Shown piece after piece: positions 7,099 through 12,039 of a DNA stretch of 12,039 nt. A program made the position numbers and the translations under genes. The notes beneath the pieces are model-generated. The model did no database searches and was not told the origin of the DNA. It saw only the letters and a program-made list of their open reading frames with translations. The first letter of the stretch is position 1. Each line of letters starts with the position of its first letter. The stretch covers positions 1-12,039 of the forward strand of contig JAUYBK010000065.1 of the NCBI GenBank assembly GCA_030693105.1, in the 5' to 3' direction. Source of the stretch: Methanobacteriaceae archaeon (GTDB lineage: Archaea > Methanobacteriota > Methanobacteria > Methanobacteriales > Methanobacteriaceae).

Positions 7099-7761
7099 TT
7101 ACCCCAAAAATCTCTCTGACAAATTGCCGCTGTTGGAATAGCCGCGGCTTTCCCAGTAACCCTGGTAGCTGGCATCGTTAGATAATTCGATTTTCTGCAC
7201 CCACTTTATCCACTTGTAGCCCCACTTACTCTCCGCCACTAATTGGAAGGGAAACCCCCTCTCCGGGGGTATGGTGGCGTTGTTCATCTTATAGGCCAGC
7301 ATGATCTGATTATTTTTAATATAATCCAGTGGAAAAGAGGTGGAATATCCATCCACAGCGTAGAAGATGATGGTGTTGGCCGAGGGCAGGGGCCGGGCAT
7401 CTTTAATAACGTCACTAACCAGGACGCCCTCCCAGAGGATGTTAACACTCCACCCCTCCACACAGTCCAGCTTCACCACTTTCTGATAGCTTTGAAAACC
7501 TTTAACTTGGTCGTAGCTGTAGTTAGTGGGGGTTTGCACCAGTCCCGTGATTTCTAACCGGTAGTTGGTCATGTTAACGTACTGGGGGCCTTTAATAGAA
7601 TTTTCCCGGAAGTCGTTAATTGACGAAAGTTTTTCTCCCTGATATTCACGAACTTCGGCCGGGTCCAGGCTCACGGCCTGATTCTGGAAGTTTTCCAGTG
7701 CCAGATAAACGCCTGAAACCACGATGATTAGCACGATGACCAGGATGATCTTCTTATCCAT
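7099..7761 (-). CDS. membrane-anchored molybdopterin-dependent oxidoreductase, sulfite-oxidase fold
   Basis: A 220-residue protein of the YedY/sulfite-oxidase molybdopterin-binding family. MDKK plus one hydrophobic segment (about residues 5-21) forms a signal anchor, positioning the domain outside the membrane. The domain runs from about 66 to 195. C100 in LDCVEGWS matches the cysteine that ligates Mo in this family, and GYKWIKWVQKIEL at 181-193 is the conserved C-terminal signature. RGFPFQLV at 168-175 is also typical. The twin-arginine signal normal for exported molybdoenzymes is absent, and so is the C-terminal dimerisation domain of sulfite oxidases. The ATG at 7761 has AAGGAG 7 bases upstream, and a TATA element lies near 7806-7815. 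It is the first gene of an operon with the two-helix membrane protein. Substrate is unknown: sulfite, methionine sulfoxide or another S/N-oxide are all possible. Confidence 0.88.
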   Translation of the reverse strand: MDKKIILVIVLIIVVSGVYLALENFQNQAVSLDPAEVREYQGEKLSSINDFRENSIKGPQYVNMTNYRLEITGLVQTPTNYSYDQVKGFQSYQKVVKLDCVEGWSVNILWEGVLVSDVIKDARPLPSANTIIFYAVDGYSTSFPLDYIKNNQIMLAYKMNNATIPPERGFPFQLVAESKWGYKWIKWVQKIELSNDASYQGYWESRGYSNSGNLSERFLG

Positions 7762-7805
7762 GAAGTGGCTCCTTGATTATATTATGGTCCTTTTAGGGAT
7801 AATAC

Positions 7806-7815
7806 ATTTATAATA
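7806..7815 (-). promoter_or_regulatory. TATA box of the molybdopterin-protein operon
   Basis: TATTATAAAT on the minus strand, about 45 bases before the ATG at 7761. This would place transcription start near 7785 and leave a leader of about 24 bases carrying the AAGGAG site. Confidence 0.45.
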
Positions 7816-7827
7816 GGTATGGTACTA

Positions 7828-7842
7828 CAAAAATAAAAATTT
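7828..7842 (-). terminator. T-run terminator after pheS
   Basis: On the minus strand, about 45 bases after the pheS stop, two runs of five T (AATTTTTATTTTTG) occur just before the promoter of the next operon. This is the usual archaeal T-rich intrinsic terminator. It separates the hemB-citG-pheS unit from the redox pair. Confidence 0.5.
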
Positions 7843-7887
7843 ACTCATTTAAACTGATTTTTCTATAAAACAATAAATTAGGGAGTT

Positions 7888-9426
7888 TTATATTTCCTCC
7901 CATTCTAGGCGGTGGGTCACTGCCAGTTCCCGGAGCCAGCCAATATCGCTCTGATACAGCATCCTGATGTCTTTTATGCCCAGACGGATCATGGCCAATC
8001 TTTCAATACCCAGACCAAAGGCCGCCACGGGTGTATCCACCCCTAAAGGCTCTAAAACTTCGGGACGAAACATTCCCGCTCCACCCAGTTCGATCCAGCT
8101 CTCCTTCTCCGGCAGGTAGATCTCGCACTCCGTGGAAAGATAGGTGTAGGGGAAGTAAGCCGGCCGGAAACGTACCTGAAAGCCAAGTTGATGATAGAAC
8201 TCTTTTAAAATTCCCAGGAGGTTTCTGAAATTAATGCTCTTATCAGCCACAATTCCCTCCACCTGGTGAAACTCCGGTAGGTGCTTGTAAGTTATGGTCT
8301 CTCGTCGGAAGACCTTTCCCACCGAGAACATCTTCAGGGGAGGTTTGTTTTCATTTAAAAAACGCGCCGAAACGCAGGTAGTGTGGGTTCTAAGCACGGA
8401 CTGCCGGGCCACGTCCGGGTCCCACTGGTACTTCCACCCTTCTGATCCGGTTTCTCCCCCATCCTCGTGGGCCCTTTTAACTTTTTTTACCAGATCTTCA
8501 TGGGGTAGGAGCGTGTCCTGGGGTGTTCTAATGTAGAAAGTGTCCTGCATCTCCCGGGCAGCATGGTCCTGGGGCTGGAACAGACAGTCAAAGTTCCAGA
8601 AGGCAGACTCCAGAATGGTCCCCCGGGACTCGGTGAAGCCCAGGTTTAAGAAAATCCTTCTTATCTCTTCGATGGTCCTCTGCAGGGGGTGAGTCTTACC
8701 CGCAAAGCTTTCCGGATGTTCAGCGTTAATATCGTAAGCCCGGTAATGTAAATTCATCCACCTACCACTTTTAAGCTGGTCATGGGTGATCTGGGTGGCT
8801 TCCTCTCGTATTTTAATACCACCTTCTAAGAGCTCTTTTCCCAGAGAAGTGACCTCCAGGGTGTAGTTAGGCTTTTTATTAACCTTCAATAGTCCTTTTC
8901 GCTGCTTTAGAAGCCCGTAACCTTCTTGAAAATCAGGGGAGAGTTTCTGTAAAATCAACTCTTGCCGGATAAGTTCCGTTAGAAATTTCTCATCCGAACC
9001 TTCCGGTGCAGCTTCGCCCGAGCTGGAAATGGTAACTTCCCCCTTATCCAGGGTAGCCCAGCCCTTTCGGAGTAGCCAGCCAATGGCAATCTTCACCTCG
9101 GAAGGTTCAATTCCGGATTTGGAGGATAAATCCTTCATGTGGATAGACTTATCCTGTTTAAGGACGTTTAGTATCCTTCGCTCAGGTAAACCTTCCTGGG
9201 CATAGGCCTCCCCGTCGTTACTGAGGCTTATAACTTCTTCCACGTCTTTGTGAACTTCAATAATGTTCTTCGATGCTAAAGAACCAGCAGCACTCATGAC
9301 GGCTTTAATAGTCAGGCCTTGTAATTCTAAAACCTTCTCCGGAGTGCTTTTCCTACCTTCAGATTCCAGGGCCTTTAAGACCTTCTTCTCGTAAAGGTGC
9401 ATTTCCTCTTTAATTCGGTCCAGCAT
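7888..9426 (-). CDS. pheS: phenylalanine--tRNA ligase alpha subunit, archaeal type
   Basis: Class II aminoacyl-tRNA synthetase catalytic chain that forms a heterotetramer with PheT and charges tRNA-Phe in the cytosol. It has 512 residues, the archaeal/eukaryotic size (bacterial PheS is about 330-350), because of an N-terminal extension of about 215 residues built from winged-helix-like DNA/RNA-binding modules (residues about 5-70, 80-135, 150-200). Class II motifs follow: motif 1 THPLQRTIEEIRRIFLNLGF 245-264, motif 2 FSVGKVFRRETITYKHLPEF 367-386, and motif 3 AFGLGIERLAM 469-479. The phenylalanine-pocket region FWNFD at 276-280 is also present. The ATG at 9426 has GAGGT about 9 bases upstream, 27 bases after the CitG-like stop, so it is probably co-transcribed with that gene and hemB. 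No pheT lies in the window. Confidence 0.97.
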   Translation of the reverse strand: MLDRIKEEMHLYEKKVLKALESEGRKSTPEKVLELQGLTIKAVMSAAGSLASKNIIEVHKDVEEVISLSNDGEAYAQEGLPERRILNVLKQDKSIHMKDLSSKSGIEPSEVKIAIGWLLRKGWATLDKGEVTISSSGEAAPEGSDEKFLTELIRQELILQKLSPDFQEGYGLLKQRKGLLKVNKKPNYTLEVTSLGKELLEGGIKIREEATQITHDQLKSGRWMNLHYRAYDINAEHPESFAGKTHPLQRTIEEIRRIFLNLGFTESRGTILESAFWNFDCLFQPQDHAAREMQDTFYIRTPQDTLLPHEDLVKKVKRAHEDGGETGSEGWKYQWDPDVARQSVLRTHTTCVSARFLNENKPPLKMFSVGKVFRRETITYKHLPEFHQVEGIVADKSINFRNLLGILKEFYHQLGFQVRFRPAYFPYTYLSTECEIYLPEKESWIELGGAGMFRPEVLEPLGVDTPVAAFGLGIERLAMIRLGIKDIRMLYQSDIGWLRELAVTHRLEWEEI

Positions 9427-9453
9427 GTAAGTAATACCTCAATAATTTATTTG

Positions 9454-10368
9454 TTAAAATTTGTAATGGTCATAATCTGCCAGATAAGACGTCATAATAG
9501 AAGAAGCAGTCAAATCTGCCGTGGTGCCGGGATTCAACTTTCCAGACAAAAGTTCCTGGTCAAATTCCTGGATTTTTTTCCTACCCTCTCTGGTTAATAT
9601 TCCACCAACATTTAATATACTCTTTGCATCCGCCGAAACTTTCTCTGCTTTTTGCTGGTCGTACTTTCGGCTTATGAGCGTATCCGGGTACTGGGATAAA
9701 ATGGTGAGAAAAGTCTGCACGGTGGCCGGGTTAATACCCTCGGTAGTCTTAAGACCCTTAAAAACCGGATATCCCGTGTCAAAAGTAACTGGCAAATCTT
9801 GGGTTAATTCGTAGGCCAGCATATCCCACCCCGCCGACATCTCCAGGACCTGAAACATGCTAACATCATTATCAATAAGTTCCTGGGCGGCAGCCGCATT
9901 GGAAACGTCTAACTGATCCTGATCACCCATCCCACCAGCATTTGCCAGGTTTATGGCCTGGTAAAGATTAACAGCATCCTGGGAAGTGGTGGCTTGCATT
10001 ATATTCCCGGCGTGGTAGCGAACGGACTCCAGGTCGCTACTCATCCCTGCTGCAGCAGATAAAGGAGTAAAGAGCATTATTATCCCCAGGTTGGTGTTGT
10101 TTTTTACCCACCGGTCTGTTTCCAGTACGGAATCTTTAATTATCTTTCCTAACCCTATTTTGTGCCAGGAGTCCGGGTCACGGTAACGGGATCCGCGCTG
10201 GGCAGCTTTTCTCATATGGTCCCCGATAACCACGCCGCTTACCAAAAAATCCTCGAAGACCATGTCCTCGAAGTCCTGGGTCCGGTGCACGTTTCCGGGT
10301 TTTGGATGGCCGCTGACCTCTAATATTGAGGCTATCTGGGCGCATTTAGCTACGTAAAACCTATCCAC
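9454..10368 (-). CDS. CitG-like (triphosphoribosyl-dephospho-CoA synthase family) protein
   Basis: A 304-residue soluble protein of the CitG/MdcB family, which in bacteria joins ATP-derived triphosphoribose to dephospho-CoA to make the citrate-lyase prosthetic group. Family motifs are visible: GHPKPGNVHR at 20-29, NTNLGIIMLFTPL at 91-103, GGMGDQDQLDV at 145-155 and NPGTTADLTASSIM at 279-292. No citrate or malonate lyase genes are present in the window and none is expected in a hydrogenotrophic methanogen, so the substrate is probably different. CitG-like genes also occur among tetrahydromethanopterin genes of methylotrophs as I recall, but a role there is not established here. The start is GTG at 10368; an ATG two bases upstream is out of frame. 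The ribosome site GAGGG includes part of the hemB TGA, so translation is coupled to hemB. Confidence 0.8.
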   Translation of the reverse strand: MDRFYVAKCAQIASILEVSGHPKPGNVHRTQDFEDMVFEDFLVSGVVIGDHMRKAAQRGSRYRDPDSWHKIGLGKIIKDSVLETDRWVKNNTNLGIIMLFTPLSAAAGMSSDLESVRYHAGNIMQATTSQDAVNLYQAINLANAGGMGDQDQLDVSNAAAAQELIDNDVSMFQVLEMSAGWDMLAYELTQDLPVTFDTGYPVFKGLKTTEGINPATVQTFLTILSQYPDTLISRKYDQQKAEKVSADAKSILNVGGILTREGRKKIQEFDQELLSGKLNPGTTADLTASSIMTSYLADYDHYKF

Positions 10369-10370
10369 AT

Positions 10371-10380
10371 TTATCCCTCA
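10371..10380 (-). promoter_or_regulatory. ribosome binding site overlapping the hemB stop codon
   Basis: On the minus strand the hemB TGA runs straight into the Shine-Dalgarno site (TGAGGG), 6 bases before the GTG start of the CitG-like gene. The overlap fixes the GTG start and points to translational coupling. Confidence 0.65.
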
Positions 10381-11361
10381 AAAACAGCTATCTAATTGTC
10401 CTTCCAGGAACAGGGGAGTAAAGTGACTGATGATAAGGTCTGCTCCGGACCGTTTAATGGATAAAAGAGACTCGTATATGGCGTCCATGGTAATGTACCC
10501 GGCGTCTATCCCGGCTATCAGCATGGAATACTCGCCACTAACCTGATAGGCAGCGGTGGGCATCTGAAAATCGTCCTTAACCATTTTTATAATGTCCAGG
10601 TAGGCCAAAGCCGGTTTAACCATTATGATATCGGCACCCTCCTCGATGTCCAGTTCCACCTCTTTCAATGCTTCTGACGGAGTGTAGGGACTCATCTGAT
10701 AAGTTCTCCGGTCGCCGAAGGCGGGAGCAGAACAGACTGCATCCCGGAAGGGTGCGTAAAATGAAGAAGCGTACTTGGCAGCGTAAGACATGATCAGGGT
10801 GTCTTCAAAGCCGTTTTGATCCAGGGTTTCCCGGATGGCAGCCACCCGACCATCCATCATATCCGAGGGGGCCACAATGTCGGCACCGGCCCGGGCGTGG
10901 GAGAGGGCAGTTTCCGACAAGTAGTGTAAACTCTCGTCGTTTAAGATCTGTCCCCCTTCCACCACTCCGCAGTGGCCGTGACTGGTGTACTGGCACAGAC
11001 ACACGTCAGTGATGACCACCAGATCCGTTTCTTCTTTTAACCGACGAATTGCTTGTTGCACGATCCCCTCGGGGTGAAAGGCCATGGAACCTACTTCGTC
11101 CTTTTCTTTAGGCAGTCCAAAGAGTAACACAGAACAGAGGCCTAAATCTTCTAACCTTTTGGCCTCCTCCACGGCATCTTCTAAAGAGTAGCGGTACTGG
11201 CCGGGCATGGTCTCTATGTGCTTTTTATCTCCCTTTTCTAATTCTTCCTGGATGAATAAGGGATAGATAAAGTCCTCAGGGTTTAGAGTTGTTTCTCGGA
11301 GGATTTTCCTGATCTGGGGAGTTTTTCTTAACCGGCGCATTCTACGGAAGGGGAATATCAT
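10378..11361 (-). CDS. hemB: delta-aminolevulinic acid dehydratase (porphobilinogen synthase)
   Basis: Condenses two 5-aminolevulinate molecules to porphobilinogen, the first common pyrrole of siroheme, corrinoids, coenzyme F430 and heme; a cytosolic homo-octamer in the family. Numbering from a GTG three codons upstream (330 residues), the Zn-binding DVCLCQYTSHGHC places C124, C126 and C134. The two Schiff-base lysines are K199 in SYAAKYAS and K252 in IMVKPALAYLD. This marks it as the zinc-dependent type, and the length is typical. The GTG at 11370 lies inside AGGTG, a ribosome site 6 bases before the ATG at 11361, so the ATG is the likely start (327 residues). The stop overlaps the ribosome site of the CitG-like gene. 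A TATA element (GATATATATC, 11445-11454) lies about 85 bases upstream. Confidence 0.97.
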   Translation of the reverse strand: MIFPFRRMRRLRKTPQIRKILRETTLNPEDFIYPLFIQEELEKGDKKHIETMPGQYRYSLEDAVEEAKRLEDLGLCSVLLFGLPKEKDEVGSMAFHPEGIVQQAIRRLKEETDLVVITDVCLCQYTSHGHCGVVEGGQILNDESLHYLSETALSHARAGADIVAPSDMMDGRVAAIRETLDQNGFEDTLIMSYAAKYASSFYAPFRDAVCSAPAFGDRRTYQMSPYTPSEALKEVELDIEEGADIIMVKPALAYLDIIKMVKDDFQMPTAAYQVSGEYSMLIAGIDAGYITMDAIYESLLSIKRSGADLIISHFTPLFLEGQLDSCF

Positions 11362-11444
11362 ATTAGACACCTGTAATTTTATTAAATATTCAAATGAAAT
11401 GATAAGTCTAATTAAACCTTATTTTCTAATTAAAAAAGAGCTTG

Positions 11445-11454
11445 GATATATATC
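11445..11454 (-). promoter_or_regulatory. TATA box of the hemB-citG-pheS unit
   Basis: GATATATATC on the minus strand, in the 120-base gap between the ferredoxin-like gene and hemB. It would place the start site near 11423 and give a leader of about 60 bases. A closer element, ATTTAATAAA (11378-11387), is an alternative. Confidence 0.4.
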
Positions 11455-11456
11455 TA

Positions 11457-11472
11457 TTCTTTTTAAAAAGAA
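11457..11472 (-). terminator. palindrome after the ferredoxin-like gene, possible terminator
   Basis: TTCTTTTTAAAAAGAA is a perfect 16-base palindrome with two T/A runs, starting 10 bases after the stop at 11482 on the minus strand and directly before the hemB TATA element. The T run suits archaeal termination. The symmetry could also be an operator, since it sits just upstream of the TATA element. Confidence 0.35.
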
Positions 11473-11481
11473 AGATGCAAA

Positions 11482-12039
11482 TCACTCCCTTTCCACATTC
11501 ACCAGGGGTTCCACCCGTTTGACAGAACGGCTAACGGCATCTTTATCCATTTCTACTGTAAATGCGCCTTTCAAACAGAACTCAGCGCACCGACCGCATA
11601 CCCGACATTGGTCTTTATTAATCCTTGCTTTCCCTTCCAAAAGGGAAATAGCGTCCACAAAACAGATAGTCTGGGTGCAGTTTCCACAGCCAGTGCAGAT
11701 ATCAGGGTTGAAGTTTATATTAACCCCTTCCATGGGGCCGATACTTTTTCCCAACTCTTCCGGGAGGTAGGGACTCATCTTCCACAAACAACAACAGGGA
11801 CAGCAGTGACAGATGGATAACAGGTCTTCTTTGGGGCCGGTGTTAAGCCACACACTGTCTATTTTATTTCGGCCAATGATGTGCACCAGCCCGGCCTCCT
11901 GACCCTTACGGACGTGCTCCAGGGCCTCACTAGCGGTAACTAACTTCCCCCGGTTGGGAGATATTCTTTTGGTACCCTTACCCAAAAATAAACAGCCCAG
12001 ATCATGGGGATAATCGTCACAACCATTGGAAACCCGGCA
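11482..12039 (-). CDS. Cys-rich 4Fe-4S ferredoxin-like protein (5' end beyond window)
   Basis: The frame is open to the right edge, so the N-terminus is missing. 185 residues are visible, and a TTG at 11985 is an internal codon, not a start. Numbering from the edge: C1-R2, C7 and C16, in CRVSNGC and DLGCLFLG, then an AGLVH region, then CHCCPCCC at 77-84 with six cysteines in eight residues. Two clusters follow. The first is CTGCGNCTQTIC, with C115, C118, C121 and C126, in an unusual CX2CX2CX4C spacing. The second is C145, C148, C151 and C155 (CX2CX2CX3C). I recall this arrangement from a widespread, functionally obscure ferredoxin family in anaerobes, in which a CxCR motif opens the domain; C1-R2 would be the end of it. 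It is cytosolic as far as can be seen. It lies 120 bases upstream of hemB on the same strand. Partner and role are unknown. Confidence 0.85.
   Translation of the reverse strand, partial: CRVSNGCDDYPHDLGCLFLGKGTKRISPNRGKLVTASEALEHVRKGQEAGLVHIIGRNKIDSVWLNTGPKEDLLSICHCCPCCCLWKMSPYLPEELGKSIGPMEGVNINFNPDICTGCGNCTQTICFVDAISLLEGKARINKDQCRVCGRCAEFCLKGAFTVEMDKDAVSRSVKRVEPLVNVERE

Noticed and set aside
10805..11002. Minus-strand open frame of 65 codons in another frame
   Set aside because: Fully inside hemB, which has all catalytic and zinc residues. It is a shadow.
11399..11820. Plus-strand open frames opposite the ferredoxin-like gene
   Set aside because: Overlap the Cys-rich gene and its promoter. 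Composition is that of a reverse-strand shadow.
11983..11985. TTG as the start of the ferredoxin-like gene
   Set aside because: The frame stays open to the window edge and the upstream residues include conserved-looking cysteines (CR, C, GC), so the gene begins outside the window.

Overview
The window looks like a chromosomal piece of a methanogenic archaeon, most likely a member of Methanobacteriales close to Methanobacterium. The signs are an archaeal-type phenylalanyl-tRNA synthetase alpha chain with a long N-terminal extension, an archaeal Lhr helicase, a CitG-like gene locked behind hemB, AT-rich gaps carrying TATA-box-like elements and T-run terminators, and Shine-Dalgarno sites of the GGAG/GAGG/GGTG type. 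The lineage is inferred from gene content. No rRNA or other marker is present to confirm it. Twelve protein genes are supported, and all but one lie on the minus strand. No gap exceeds about 150 bases. I see no tRNA, rRNA, CRISPR array, insertion sequence or integrase.

Layout from left to right. (1) 1-1968: a bacterial-type (LonA) protease cut by the left edge, so its catalytic Ser/Lys dyad is not visible. (2) 2116-2463: an ArsR-family repressor upstream of lon, with a 10-bp-arm inverted repeat over its own TATA box. (3) 2588-3341: a divergent pair, a soluble coiled-coil protein on minus and a membrane-anchored Asn/Ser/Thr-rich surface protein on plus. (4) 3369-6701: a two-gene operon, an SbcD-related metallophosphoesterase followed by the Lhr helicase, probably for DNA or RNA repair. 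(5) 6836-7761: a two-gene operon, a membrane-anchored sulfite-oxidase-fold molybdopterin protein followed by a 78-residue two-helix membrane protein with a His-X13-His spacing like that of b-type cytochromes. (6) 7888-11361: hemB, a CitG-like gene and pheS in very close series. (7) 11482-12039: a ferredoxin-like protein with a dense Cys motif and two [4Fe-4S] motifs, cut by the right edge.

Functional picture. Tetrapyrrole synthesis (hemB, needed for F430, corrinoids and siroheme) is tightly linked to a CitG-family enzyme of unknown substrate and to translation (pheS). The molybdopterin/mini-cytochrome pair would form a small extracytoplasmic redox module. This is notable because Methanobacteriales are classed as methanogens without cytochromes. 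The Lhr-phosphoesterase pair recalls the helicase/phosphoesterase partners of bacterial Lhr repair operons. The best candidates for something poorly described are the molybdopterin/mini-cytochrome pair, the CitG-like protein coupled to hemB, and the Cys-cluster ferredoxin.
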